In this document: positions 27,309-36,523 of the stretch, piece after piece
Numbering within the stretch: the stretch's first letter is position 1
Layout: every line of letters starts with the position of its first letter
DNA from: an uncultured Lachnospiraceae bacterium
GTDB taxonomy: Bacteria > Bacillota > Clostridia > Lachnospirales > Lachnospiraceae
Length of the DNA stretch: 64,000 nucleotides
Assembly (NCBI GenBank): GCA_910578885.1
Contig: CAJTSH010000007.1
Location: 1 to 64,000, forward strand
Direction: 5' to 3'
Program-made: the position numbers and the translations under genes
Notes under the pieces: model-generated
What the model saw: only the letters and a program-made list of their open reading frames with translations
Told to the model about the DNA's origin: nothing
The model's database searches: none

Positions 27309-28363
27309 ATTACACCGATAAAGATGCATGCAAGGCAACAATACTTATTATAGATGATGTTGAGATCAACCGGGACATTCTGGAGAATATCATTGATTGT
27401 ATGGGATATCGTCCTGTTGTGGCAGAGAGCGGAGAAAGAGCGTTAGAGCTGATTGAGGAATTTCCGCCGCAGTTGATTTTATCTGATATTTCCATGCCTG
27501 GAATGGATGGCTATGAATTATGCAAAATCTTAAAGAAGCGTGAAAAGACAAAAGATGTTCCGATTATTTTCATTTCGGCATATGATGCTCCAGAGGATAT
27601 CGTAGAAGGCTTTTTGGTGGGAGGAGAGGATTTTATTACGAAACCCTTTATTCCTGAAGAGGTGGAGGCTCGAGTGGGAGTTCACCTTAGGCTTTACGAA
27701 ATGACGAGGGAACTGCTTGAAATGAACAGACGGCTCCAGATTTCCGTCAATGAACAATTAAAACAGATGGAACTGGAGAAGAAAAATATATTATATGCGC
27801 TTGCAGATATTGCAGCGCAGAATTCATCAAACGATAAAGAATATATGGAGCGTCTGAAAAAAAATTGCAGGATTTTAGCACAGGCAATGCAGCTTTCTAT
27901 GCTGTATGAAGAAAAGATTTCAGACACTTACATTGATACGATAGAATTGGCGGCGCCTCTTTGCGATATAGGAAATATCGGTGTTGCGAAGGAAATTTTG
28001 CAGAAGGAGACCGGACTGACAGAAGAGGAAATGGCTGCTGTACAAAGTCATACTGAAATAGGAGCAAAGCTGCTGAGCGATCTTCATGGCAGCAGCGATT
28101 ATAATGATTTTATCAATATATCTACGGATATTGCCCATTATCATCATGAAAATTGGGATGGAAGCGGGTATCCTGAAGGCTTGAAAAAAGATGAGATTCC
28201 GCTTGCGGCACAAATTGTTTCTCTGGTGAGCAGATATTGTACTTTAACAGAGAAAGAAAACAATAGGGAAGAGGCTCTTGCAATTATGCGGGAGGAGGCA
28301 GGTGAAAAGTTTAATCCTGATATTTTTGAGATATGCAGCAAAATATCGCGTCAATTATATTAA
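27305..28363 (+). CDS. Response regulator with degenerate HD-GYP domain
   Basis: A 352-residue protein with an intact receiver (residues 10-130; phosphoacceptor in LSDISMPG) and an HD-GYP-like output domain. The metal-binding His of the HD pair is replaced by Cys220 in LCDIGNIG, and the usual ADVYDAL segment reads VSRYCTL, though HHENWDGSGYP is kept. It is probably unable to hydrolyse cyclic di-GMP and may act as a binder. It overlaps the kinase gene by 4 bp and is 38 bp before cheR. Confidence 0.87.
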   Translation: MNYTDKDACKATILIIDDVEINRDILENIIDCMGYRPVVAESGERALELIEEFPPQLILSDISMPGMDGYELCKILKKREKTKDVPIIFISAYDAPEDIVEGFLVGGEDFITKPFIPEEVEARVGVHLRLYEMTRELLEMNRRLQISVNEQLKQMELEKKNILYALADIAAQNSSNDKEYMERLKKNCRILAQAMQLSMLYEEKISDTYIDTIELAAPLCDIGNIGVAKEILQKETGLTEEEMAAVQSHTEIGAKLLSDLHGSSDYNDFINISTDIAHYHHENWDGSGYPEGLKKDEIPLAAQIVSLVSRYCTLTEKENNREEALAIMREEAGEKFNPDIFEICSKISRQLY

Positions 28364-28400
28364 GTAAGAATAAATTATGTTTTGACGGGAGGAAGGAAAC

Positions 28401-29216
28401 TTGATTACAGATGAGGAGTTTTTAAGGATTTCAGTTTTTATGAAACAGCGTTACGGCATAGACCTGAGCCAGAAAAAGGTCATTGTGAACGGAAGGCTGG
28501 AGAATTATTTAAAGAGCGGCGGCTGGAAGAATTATCATGAGTACATGGACGCTGTGGAGCGTGATAAAACAGGTTCGCTGGAGAAAATGCTCGTGAATTT
28601 CCTGACAACAAATCATACTTACTTCATGAGGGAATTTGAGCATTTCGATTACTTTAAGAAAGAGGTGCTTCCGTGGCTTAAGAATAAGGAAAGCGCTGCA
28701 AAGGATTTGCGGATTTGGTGCGGGGCTGCGTCTACGGGCGAAGAGCCGTATATGATTGCTATGGTGCTTGCCGATTTCTTTGGGGTGGAGCGCAGTCAGT
28801 GGGATACCAAGGTTCTGGCTACTGATATTTCAACGAAAGTTTTAAAGCAGGCAATTGCCGGGATATATAACGGGGAGCAGCTCAAAAACCTTCCCGAGAC
28901 ATGGAAGCGGCATTTCTTTAAGCAGATTTCGGGAACAAATCAGTATCGGGTGCAGGACGAATTGAAGAAAGAGGTTATTTTCCGTCAGTTCAACCTGATG
29001 GATGTTTTTCCGTTCAAAAAGAAAATGCATACTGTATTTTTACGCAATGTTATGATATATTTTGATGAGAAGACAAAACGTGAACTGGTACAGAAGGTGT
29101 ATGATACTCTCGAACCCGGGGGGTATCTGTTCATAGGTACGACGGAGACTTTGGACAGGAACAGTACACCGTTTCAGATGATTCAGCCGTCAATATTTAG
29201 GAAGAAGGAAGTTTAA
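28401..29216 (+). CDS. cheR: CheR, chemoreceptor glutamate methyltransferase
   Basis: A 271-residue CheR. The N-terminal helical domain is followed by an S-adenosylmethionine-binding Rossmann fold, with WCGAASTGEEPYMIAM as the glycine-rich SAM motif and VFLRNVMIYFD near the C-terminus. It methylates glutamates on receptors such as the MCP at 33435. The start is TTG at 28401 behind GGGAGGAAGG. It opens the che gene series and is followed by cheB after 3 bp. Confidence 0.96.
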   Translation: MITDEEFLRISVFMKQRYGIDLSQKKVIVNGRLENYLKSGGWKNYHEYMDAVERDKTGSLEKMLVNFLTTNHTYFMREFEHFDYFKKEVLPWLKNKESAAKDLRIWCGAASTGEEPYMIAMVLADFFGVERSQWDTKVLATDISTKVLKQAIAGIYNGEQLKNLPETWKRHFFKQISGTNQYRVQDELKKEVIFRQFNLMDVFPFKKKMHTVFLRNVMIYFDEKTKRELVQKVYDTLEPGGYLFIGTTETLDRNSTPFQMIQPSIFRKKEV

Positions 29217-29219
29217 CGT

Positions 29220-30248
29220 ATGCTACCGATTAAGGTTTTGATAGTAGAAGATTCCATAGTATTCAGAGAATTGCTGGTACAGAATCTGAGCAGGGATCCG
29301 GCGATTCAGGTTGTGGCAACAGCAAGGGATCCGTTTGAGGCGAGGGACGCCATTCTGGCGTATAAACCGGATGTAATGACACTGGACGTAGAACTCCCGA
29401 GAATGAGCGGGATAGAATTTTTGAGAAAGCTGATGCCGCAGTATCCGCTGCCGGTTGTAGTAATCAGTTCGCTGAGCGACAAAGTATTCGACGCCTTGAA
29501 TGCGGGCGCAGTTGATTTTGTTGCAAAGCCGGCGGTATCAAGCAGGGCGCAGCTGGAGGACTTTATCAGGAATGAACTTCTGGTAAAAATCAAGATTGCC
29601 TCTACGGCACAGATCAGCAATATAAAAAAGACGGTCATGCCGCAGGAGTATCAGAATCTTTCCGTGGCGGATAAGAATCTCATCGTGGCAATCGGAGCTT
29701 CGACGGGAGGGACAGAGGCAATTTTCGCCGTGGCAAAGGAATTGGGAACCGATATTCCGGGGATTGTCGTGGTGCAGCACATGCCGCCCGGATTTACGGC
29801 GATGTATGCCAAGAGGCTGGATGACCAGTGCCGCATCCATGTCAAGGAAGCGAGGACGGGGGATCGGGTGATGCCCGGGCATATGCTGATTGCCCCAGGC
29901 GGAGATGCGCATATGCAGCTCGTGAATGTGAACGGCGTGTATCAGGTGGAATGCAAGAAGGCGCCGAAGGTGAACGGGCATTGTCCGTCTGTAGACGTAC
30001 TGTTTGATTCGGTTGCAAGAGTGGCAGGCTCCAAAGCACTGGGAATTATCCTGACCGGAATGGGCGGCGACGGTGCGAAAGGACTGCTCGCCATGAGAAA
30101 AGCGGGCGCAAGGACAATCGGACAGGACGAATCCACCTGTGTGGTCTACGGGATGCCGAAGGTTGCCTATGATCTGGGAGCGGTGGAGCATCAGGAGAAG
30201 CTGTTCGATATTCCTAAACGAACATACGCATTATTAAATAAAATGTAA
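29220..30248 (+). CDS. cheB: CheB, receptor methylesterase with receiver domain
   Basis: A 342-residue CheB. The receiver (residues 1-120) has the phosphoacceptor in LDVELPRM. The esterase domain (about 155-340) has the nucleophile Ser161 in GASTGGTEAI, the catalytic His in VVQHMPPGF and the Asp in GMGGDGAKG. It removes methyl groups put on by CheR and can deamidate glutamines. It is encoded directly after cheR. Confidence 0.96.
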   Translation: MLPIKVLIVEDSIVFRELLVQNLSRDPAIQVVATARDPFEARDAILAYKPDVMTLDVELPRMSGIEFLRKLMPQYPLPVVVISSLSDKVFDALNAGAVDFVAKPAVSSRAQLEDFIRNELLVKIKIASTAQISNIKKTVMPQEYQNLSVADKNLIVAIGASTGGTEAIFAVAKELGTDIPGIVVVQHMPPGFTAMYAKRLDDQCRIHVKEARTGDRVMPGHMLIAPGGDAHMQLVNVNGVYQVECKKAPKVNGHCPSVDVLFDSVARVAGSKALGIILTGMGGDGAKGLLAMRKAGARTIGQDESTCVVYGMPKVAYDLGAVEHQEKLFDIPKRTYALLNKM

Positions 30249-30260
30249 AGGAGAAATAGT

Positions 30261-30653
30261 ATGAAGATTTTGTTGGCAGAGGATGATTTTGTAACAAGGA
30301 AGTATATGGTGAGTTTCCTTTCGAAGTATGGTGAGTGCGATGTGACTGTGGATGGAATGGAGGCGGTAGATGCATTTATGATGGCTTTGGAGGATGGGGA
30401 ACCTTATGATTTGATCTGTCTGGATATCATGATGCCGGTCATGGACGGATATCAGGCGCTTGTAGGAATCCGTAATCTGGAAAAGGAGAGAAACATTCCG
30501 GAGGAGGATGCAGTAAAGGTGATTATGACCACGGCATTGAATGACGAAGCGAATGTCAAAATGGCATTCGAGCTGGGCTGTACCGTATATTCAGGAAAGC
30601 CTATAGATAAAGACAGGTTTGAGCAGGCTATGAAAAAGCTGAATCTTATCTAG
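30261..30653 (+). CDS. cheY: CheY-like single-domain response regulator
   Basis: A 130-residue receiver-only protein with the acidic pair AEDD near the N-terminus, the phosphoacceptor Asp in LDIMMPVMDG, TT at the switch position (MTTALND) and Lys in SGKPID. It lies between cheB and cheA with a clear AAGGAG box. It is the probable output of CheA, although no flagellar motor gene is present in this window, so its target is open. Confidence 0.88.
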   Translation: MKILLAEDDFVTRKYMVSFLSKYGECDVTVDGMEAVDAFMMALEDGEPYDLICLDIMMPVMDGYQALVGIRNLEKERNIPEEDAVKVIMTTALNDEANVKMAFELGCTVYSGKPIDKDRFEQAMKKLNLI

Positions 30654-30689
30654 CATAAAGAAAATTGACGACAAGGAAAGGAGACGGAT

Positions 30690-32852
30690 ATGGCTGAAGA
30701 ATTTAATACAGACGGCATGTTGGACATGTATCTGTTTGAGAATGAGCAATTGCTGGAACAGCTTCAGGAAATTGTTCTGGAACAGACAGATGCGGGATGT
30801 TTTGACGAAGACAGCATCAATGAAATATTCAGAACCATGCATACCATTAAAGGATCCTCCGGTATCATGATGTTCGACAATATTACGGCTGTGTCGCATA
30901 AACTTGAGGATGTCTTTTACTACCTGAGAGAATCCCATCCTGAAAATGTGCCGCATCTGGAGCTGGTGGAACATGTATTGGAGGTTGCAGATTTTATCAC
31001 AAATGAGATGGATAAGATCAAGGGCGGCGAACCGATAGATGGAGATCCGAGCGAAATCATAGCAGGGCTTGATAAATTTCTGGATGTGCTCAAAAACGGT
31101 ACGGCAGAAAGCGGGGCGGAACCGCCGCCGGAGAATGTACATGAGGAGCCGAAGCAGTTCTATATAGCTCCTGTTGCAACAAGCGCCAGCCACTTCTACA
31201 AAATATACATTACCTTTTATCCGGAGACGGAAATGGCAAACATACACGCCTATAAGACGATTTATGCTTTGAAGGAAGTAGCGGAGGATTTGCTGTATTC
31301 GCCTGAGGATATTATTTCCGATGAGGGAAGCGCAGAGACAATTTTAAAAGAGGGCTTTAGGATTCTCTTGCAGTCACAGTCCGATGAGGAAGAGATATCG
31401 AAGATTATCGGCGTGGGATATGACATTAAGCAGGTAGATATCTTTGAGTGTAAGGCGGAGGAATTCCTGCAGGGCTTTGATTTTGGCAGCACAGGAGTTC
31501 AGATAGATCTGGATTCCAGTGTGGAAGAGATAGAGAACAAGATGCAGGAAGTGAAGGAGGAAGCCGCGAAGGAAGAGCAGCCTTCTGTCAAACCAAAAGC
31601 TCAGATGGCTCCCGGTGATTTCGTTATTAAGTCTAAGGAACCAGGTAAGCCGAAGACTTTGGCTAAGGATAAGGCTAAAATGGAGAAGGCGTCCTTTATC
31701 AGCGTGAATGTAAGCAAGATGGATCAGCTTATGGATTTGATCGGAGAGCTGGTCATTGCAGAATCCGTAGTTCTGCAGAATCCGGACTTAAAGGTTCCGG
31801 GGCTGAACTTAAGCAGCTTTAACAAGGCGGCGACTCAGTTGTCAAAGATTTCAACCGATTTGCAGAATGTGATTATGTCCATGAGAATGGTGCCTCTGGC
31901 GAATACCTTCCAGAAGATGAACCGTATTGTATTTGATGTATCCAGAAAGCTTGGGAAAGATATTGAGTTCGAGATGGTCGGGGAACAGACAGAGGTGGAT
32001 AAGAACATTATTGAACATATATCCGATCCGCTGATGCATCTGGTAAGGAATGCTGTAGACCACGGGATTGAGACCAATGAAGAACGTGCAGAGAGCGGAA
32101 AGAAGGAGAAAGGCAAGGTTACTTTATCTGCGCGGACGGAAGCAGGTAAGGTGTGGATTTCTGTTGAGGATAACGGAAAGGGCCTTGACAGGGAGAAGAT
32201 TATGAATAAGGCGAGGTCTCAGGGGCTTTTGGATGAGTCAAAGCCGGAATCTTCCTATACGGACAAAGAGGTGTATCAGTTCATTACTCTGCCCGGATTT
32301 TCCACAAACGAGCAGATTACGGAATACTCGGGAAGAGGCGTCGGCATGGACGTGGTAGTTCAGAACATCCAGTCAATCGGAGGTATGCTTGATATTGAGA
32401 GCACTCCTGGGATGGGCAGTATTATGAACTTAAAGATTCCGCTCACGCTTGCAATCATTGACGGTATCGTTATGGAGACAGGAAATTCTTCATTTGTGCT
32501 GGAAACCGGCATGATAAAGGAATTTGTCAGCGTGAATGAAGAAATGATGATTCATGAGCCGAACGGGGAAGAATACGTTATGATCCGCGGCGAATGTTAT
32601 CCGGTAGTCAGGCTGGGCAGGCGCTTTGAGATGAAAGAATATCAGGAGTCTGTAGAAAACGGAATGATGTTGATTCTCGAGATAGAGGGCAAAAAAGTTT
32701 GTCTTTTTGTGGATCGCTTGATTGGAGAACAAGAAATTGTCGTAAAACCGATTCCTTCTTATATCAAGAAGGTAAAAGGACTGTCCGGCTGTACGCAGCT
32801 TGGTGACGGAAGCATTGCTTTGATATTAGATCCGGGTGGATTAATAGAATAA
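30690..32852 (+). CDS. cheA: CheA, chemotaxis histidine kinase
   Basis: A 720-residue CheA with all domains: P1 HPt with the phosphorylated His in MHTIKGSSG (about residue 52), a P2-like region around 170-260, the P3 dimerisation helices (340-400), P4 ATPase with RNAVDHGIE, EDNGKGLD and GRGVGMDVV, and the P5 CheW-like domain (590-720). It phosphorylates CheY and CheB. The gene is followed by cheW after 24 bp. Confidence 0.97.
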   Translation: MAEEFNTDGMLDMYLFENEQLLEQLQEIVLEQTDAGCFDEDSINEIFRTMHTIKGSSGIMMFDNITAVSHKLEDVFYYLRESHPENVPHLELVEHVLEVADFITNEMDKIKGGEPIDGDPSEIIAGLDKFLDVLKNGTAESGAEPPPENVHEEPKQFYIAPVATSASHFYKIYITFYPETEMANIHAYKTIYALKEVAEDLLYSPEDIISDEGSAETILKEGFRILLQSQSDEEEISKIIGVGYDIKQVDIFECKAEEFLQGFDFGSTGVQIDLDSSVEEIENKMQEVKEEAAKEEQPSVKPKAQMAPGDFVIKSKEPGKPKTLAKDKAKMEKASFISVNVSKMDQLMDLIGELVIAESVVLQNPDLKVPGLNLSSFNKAATQLSKISTDLQNVIMSMRMVPLANTFQKMNRIVFDVSRKLGKDIEFEMVGEQTEVDKNIIEHISDPLMHLVRNAVDHGIETNEERAESGKKEKGKVTLSARTEAGKVWISVEDNGKGLDREKIMNKARSQGLLDESKPESSYTDKEVYQFITLPGFSTNEQITEYSGRGVGMDVVVQNIQSIGGMLDIESTPGMGSIMNLKIPLTLAIIDGIVMETGNSSFVLETGMIKEFVSVNEEMMIHEPNGEEYVMIRGECYPVVRLGRRFEMKEYQESVENGMMLILEIEGKKVCLFVDRLIGEQEIVVKPIPSYIKKVKGLSGCTQLGDGSIALILDPGGLIE

Positions 32853-32876
32853 AGCGGGAAAGGATTGTATATTTAT

Positions 32877-33422
32877 ATGGGTGAAACAAATGAATTAAAG
32901 GAATTGCAGAATGATACCCAGACGGCTTCAAGTGAACGTGAAGCACAGAAGGGTAAGTACATGACCTTTAAATCCGGAAATGAATACTTCGGGCTGAAGA
33001 TTCAGTATGTGAATGAGATTATTCAGTACCAGCCGATAACGGCAGTTCCTGAAACGGAGGATTACATTAAAGGGCTTATCAATCTGCGAGGGAAAGTCAT
33101 CCCTGTGATTGATGTAAGGCTGAGGTTCAAGCAGGAGCCGTTTGAATACAATGACAGAACCTGTATTATAGTAATCAGCGTGAAATCCACAGTCGTGGGG
33201 CTGATTGTAGAGAAGATTGCAGAGGTAGTTGAAATTAAGGAAGAAAATATTCTTCCGCCGCCGACTATCGGGCGCATGGACAAAATACAGCAGAAGTATG
33301 TGTATGGTATCGGTAAGGTAGGGGATAAAGTAAAATTACTGTTAGATCCTGATAAACTCCTGAATGACGAAGATTTATCTATTGTTGAACAATCGAACGA
33401 GACAATGATTGAGGAAGAATGA
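32877..33422 (+). CDS. cheW: CheW, chemosensory coupling protein
   Basis: A 181-residue CheW with the typical beta-barrel motifs GLKIQYVNEII, GLINLRGKVIPVID and DRTCIIVI. It couples receptors to CheA. The ATG at 32877 is preferred; a TTG at 32865 with closer AAAGG spacing is the alternative and would add four residues. The first 35 residues are charged and the last 20 are acidic. It lies 12 bp before the MCP gene. Confidence 0.94.
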   Translation: MGETNELKELQNDTQTASSEREAQKGKYMTFKSGNEYFGLKIQYVNEIIQYQPITAVPETEDYIKGLINLRGKVIPVIDVRLRFKQEPFEYNDRTCIIVISVKSTVVGLIVEKIAEVVEIKEENILPPPTIGRMDKIQQKYVYGIGKVGDKVKLLLDPDKLLNDEDLSIVEQSNETMIEEE

Positions 33423-33434
33423 GAGGTATAAGAC

Positions 33435-34787
33435 ATGAAAAATATGAAGATGAAAACAAAATTGATTTTAGGCTTTATGATTCCGATTTTGCTTACTCTT
33501 GGCAATATTTTAATTGGTAATCTCTCCACGAGAGAAGCAGCCCGTATTGCAGATGAGGCAAGCAAGGAACGTTATGTAAGAAATGCAAATATCTTTACTT
33601 ATTTAGTGGCGGCGGTAGCAGTTATTATTACCGTATTCGTAGCAGTTAAGGTTATTAGGGCGATTGAAAAATCTGTAGCTCAGTTATCGGATGCTGCAAA
33701 GGACATTGCTATGGGACGCGTTAATATAGAACTTGTGAAGTATAATAACGATGAGTTCGGCGAGATGGTAGACGCTTATAATAAAGTAATTGATAATGCC
33801 AGAAGTCAGGCGAAGATAGCGGAGGAAGTAGCAAATGGAAATTTGACGATTACAGTTACCCCGAGTTCATCGGATGATTTGCTCGGCAATTCCCTTAAGA
33901 AATTGGTGGAAGATAACTTGAATGCGTTATCGAACATCAGTGAAGCGGGTTCTCAGGTAACCATTAGTTCTTCCCAAGTGGCAAGCGCAAGTCAGGCGTT
34001 GGCGCAGGGTTCTACAGAGCAGGCAAGCGCAATCCAAGAAATTACGGCGTCTATTGATGAAATTGCGGAAAAGACAAAGGCAAATGCAGAGGAAGCTAAT
34101 TCAGCAGCAAATCTGGTAGAGCAGGCAATCAGTGATGTAAAGCAAGGCAATAAGCAGATGAAGGATATGATGGTTGCCATGCAGGACATCAATAAGTCAT
34201 CTGAAAGCATTTCTAAGATTATCAAAACAATTGACGATATCGCATTCCAGACGAATATTCTTGCGTTGAATGCAGCCGTAGAGGCAGCAAGGGCAGGAGA
34301 GGCAGGAAAAGGCTTTGCAGTTGTTGCAGAGGAAGTCAGAAGCCTTGCGGCAAAGAGTGCGGCGGCAGCAGCGGAGACGGCTGAACTGATAGAGGATTCT
34401 ATCGAAAAGGTGGACTACGGTTCCAAGATTGTGGATACGACCGCACAGGCAATGGAAGAGATTACAAAGGTAGTACAGGACAGCGAAATGATTATCAACG
34501 GTATCGCAGAGTCTTCCAACTATCAGGCAACGGCAGTTGTACAGATTGAGCAGGCAATCGCACAGGTATCTCAGGTCGTACAGACCAATTCGGCAACCAG
34601 CGAGGAATGTGCCGCAGCCAGCGAAGAATTATCTAATCAGGCATCCAGAATGCGTGATATGCTTTCGATTTACCGCTTGGGAACAGGAAATGGAAGCTCT
34701 TTCAGAAGCAGCGGTTCTTCTATGATGTCAACATCAGAAATGAACGAGCAGGTAATTTCACTTGGCGATGGTTTTGGAAAATACTAA
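33435..34787 (+). CDS. Methyl-accepting chemotaxis protein with minimal sensor region
   Basis: A 450-residue receptor with two membrane segments (about residues 8-29 and 52-74) separated by only about 22 residues, so there is no room for a folded extracellular sensor. A HAMP domain follows, then the signalling domain with the conserved hairpin tip IDDIAFQTNILALNAAVEAA. It may sense membrane or internal state, or work with another sensor. It ends the che operon and is followed by a terminator at 34820-34844. Confidence 0.94.
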   Translation: MKNMKMKTKLILGFMIPILLTLGNILIGNLSTREAARIADEASKERYVRNANIFTYLVAAVAVIITVFVAVKVIRAIEKSVAQLSDAAKDIAMGRVNIELVKYNNDEFGEMVDAYNKVIDNARSQAKIAEEVANGNLTITVTPSSSDDLLGNSLKKLVEDNLNALSNISEAGSQVTISSSQVASASQALAQGSTEQASAIQEITASIDEIAEKTKANAEEANSAANLVEQAISDVKQGNKQMKDMMVAMQDINKSSESISKIIKTIDDIAFQTNILALNAAVEAARAGEAGKGFAVVAEEVRSLAAKSAAAAAETAELIEDSIEKVDYGSKIVDTTAQAMEEITKVVQDSEMIINGIAESSNYQATAVVQIEQAIAQVSQVVQTNSATSEECAAASEELSNQASRMRDMLSIYRLGTGNGSSFRSSGSSMMSTSEMNEQVISLGDGFGKY

Positions 34788-34819
34788 ATCTTTCAGTTAA
34801 AACAAAAGCAAGGCAAAAC

Positions 34820-34844
34820 AAGACACGGGACTTTTCCGTGTCTT
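34820..34844 (+). terminator. Bidirectional terminator between convergent genes
   Basis: A perfect 9-bp stem AAGACACGG and CCGTGTCTT with a 7-nt loop lies between the MCP gene (+) and the nucleotidyltransferase gene (-). T-rich sequence follows on both strands. Confidence 0.85.
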
Positions 34845-34876
34845 ATTGTCTTTCCGTTAGAAATGACGGATTGTGC

Positions 34877-36103
34877 TTATAATTTGATTCCGTTTTGTCT
34901 CATCAATGCCTGCGCGCTTTCTAAGGAATCAACGCCAGAGGCGTTCTTGATTGGCGCAAATTCTTTTTCACGGACAACCTCATATGGAATACAGTCTTTG
35001 GACATGCGGACCATGTCTAGGGCAAGTGTTTCAAACTTATAGCCGTTTGGTGACTCTGGTTGAATGAGATTCCCATTGTCATCAATATGGGGAATCTTTT
35101 TTGTTGCAATGTGTAAGGGCATGTCCGCACTCAGCATAGTCTCCAGTACATCCACCCGGAACAGATAATTTAGGATTACGCCGAAATTATAGGTCAGCTC
35201 CCCATTTTCCTCTCTGGAATTTGCCATCTCATCGGTCATTTCATAGTATTCGACAATGGAAGGACGTCCATTCTCCAGACATAGAACGCCAACACCTTCA
35301 TTCGGTGCCGCTTTGCGAACTACTTTGGCGCCGCTGACGCATCCGGAATCCAGTGTGGCGCCGATAAACAACGGGTCGGCAATCTGCTGCAATACGTTGT
35401 CAACGGAAAAAACGTTAATCCATTCCAGTCCGCGCTTTCTCACATCCTCCAGAATACCGCAGTTGTACATCGAAGTGTACCAGCCGCCGTTCCCGTTTGG
35501 AGACATGCAGATAGAAGAGGGGCTTTCCATCAACAGCTTTCCCTGAAAATCCGTACAGGGAACCAGTTCCTGTACAAAAAAGGAGATGAAATCTTTTGGA
35601 TATCCAAAATAATTATGCGATTCAAAAAATTCGATAGTATCGGCATTGTTTTTATCGCTGGTCATAATGTAAAACGGAACAGGGACGCCTGCATCATTGG
35701 TATTTTTCTTGAGATTGTTTATCAGCATTTCAAATAAATAGAGCTCTTTGGTAATTCCGACATTCAGCATTCCCTTTGGCTTGTCCAGTCCCAGACGAGT
35801 GCCTTGTCCGCCGGCAAGGAGCACCAATCCGACCTTCCCGTCGAGGAGCGCCTGTAATCCAAGCTGTCTGAAAGAGTCCTTCTTTTCTTCAATTTCAGAT
35901 ACTTCAATCGCCGCCAGAGGTTCGATATTTCCCTTGTTTACAGGATCGTCCTTGTGAGAAAGGGATTCGATGACACGCCAGTCGATGCTTTCAATCTGTG
36001 ATAAAAGGTGTTCCTGCCCAGCCGAATCCAAGTTGTCATAAAAACGCAGTACATGTAACTGTTCTTTTTCTTCCAGAAGTTGATATGCTTCTTGATAAGT
36101 CAT
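34877..36103 (-). CDS. UDP-sugar pyrophosphorylase, UDPGP/UAP1 type
   Basis: A 408-residue nucleotidyltransferase of the UDPGP type 1 family (eukaryotic-like UAP1/UGP group) rather than the bacterial GalU group. It shows the signature LLAGGQGTRLGLDKPKG near residue 105, a substrate loop with NGNGGWY, and FSVDNVL. It makes a UDP-sugar from UTP and a sugar 1-phosphate, probably N-acetylglucosamine or glucose. It is the only clear gene on the - strand. Start 36103 is set by GGTGGAGG upstream; the frame runs 55 codons further upstream without support. A role in supplying sugar for nearby glycosyltransferases is likely. Confidence 0.9.
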   Translation of the reverse strand: MTYQEAYQLLEEKEQLHVLRFYDNLDSAGQEHLLSQIESIDWRVIESLSHKDDPVNKGNIEPLAAIEVSEIEEKKDSFRQLGLQALLDGKVGLVLLAGGQGTRLGLDKPKGMLNVGITKELYLFEMLINNLKKNTNDAGVPVPFYIMTSDKNNADTIEFFESHNYFGYPKDFISFFVQELVPCTDFQGKLLMESPSSICMSPNGNGGWYTSMYNCGILEDVRKRGLEWINVFSVDNVLQQIADPLFIGATLDSGCVSGAKVVRKAAPNEGVGVLCLENGRPSIVEYYEMTDEMANSREENGELTYNFGVILNYLFRVDVLETMLSADMPLHIATKKIPHIDDNGNLIQPESPNGYKFETLALDMVRMSKDCIPYEVVREKEFAPIKNASGVDSLESAQALMRQNGIKL

Positions 36104-36135
36104 TGTAAAACCTCCACCCAAAATGATATAGAATA

Positions 36136-36164
36136 AGGATACCAAGTAATTCCGGAAAATGCAA
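36136..36164 (-). promoter_or_regulatory. Possible promoter of the UDP-sugar pyrophosphorylase
   Basis: On the - strand TTGCAT (36164-36159) and TATCCT (36141-36136) are 17 bp apart and 33 bp before the start codon. Both boxes are imperfect. Confidence 0.4.
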
Positions 36165-36215
36165 GTGAAGGAGCTTGCTATTTCTTGTTTTGGATTGTTG
36201 GAAAATCCGGAAAAG

Positions 36216-36245
36216 TTGACAACTTGATAGAAATATGGGTATATT
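36216..36245 (+). promoter_or_regulatory. Promoter of the zinc-ribbon/glycosyltransferase genes
   Basis: TTGACA at 36216-36221 and TATATT at 36240-36245 are spaced 18 bp apart and lie 55 bp before the zinc-ribbon start. It diverges from the promoter of the pyrophosphorylase. Confidence 0.65.
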
Positions 36246-36300
36246 ATAGGAATAAAATAAATGTACAATGTGCATAGCTAAAATACAAGGGGAGACGAAC

Positions 36301-36495
36301 ATGATGAAGGTCTATATTTGTCCGAATTGTGGATGGATTCGGGCAGTTTCCAGAAGAAGCGCTGTAGAATGCTTCAAATGTGGAGGGCAGCAGATGAAAT
36401 TAACCAGAATGTCATATCGCAGGTATGCGTTTCTGGATGAGGAAGAACGCAAAGATTATGCAAAAAGCTGGCTGTACATACACCAAAAGAGATAA
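36301..36495 (+). CDS. Small zinc-ribbon protein
   Basis: A 64-residue protein with two knuckles, CPNCG and CFKCGG, spaced as in rubredoxin-like zinc ribbons, followed by a charged helix. The ATG at 36301 follows GGGGAGA; a second ATG at 36304 is also possible. It is transcribed with the downstream glycosyltransferase (29 bp gap). The function is unknown. Confidence 0.75.
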   Translation: MMKVYICPNCGWIRAVSRRSAVECFKCGGQQMKLTRMSYRRYAFLDEEERKDYAKSWLYIHQKR

Positions 36496-36523
36496 AAAGC
36501 CGAAGAAAGTGGGAAATTGCAGT

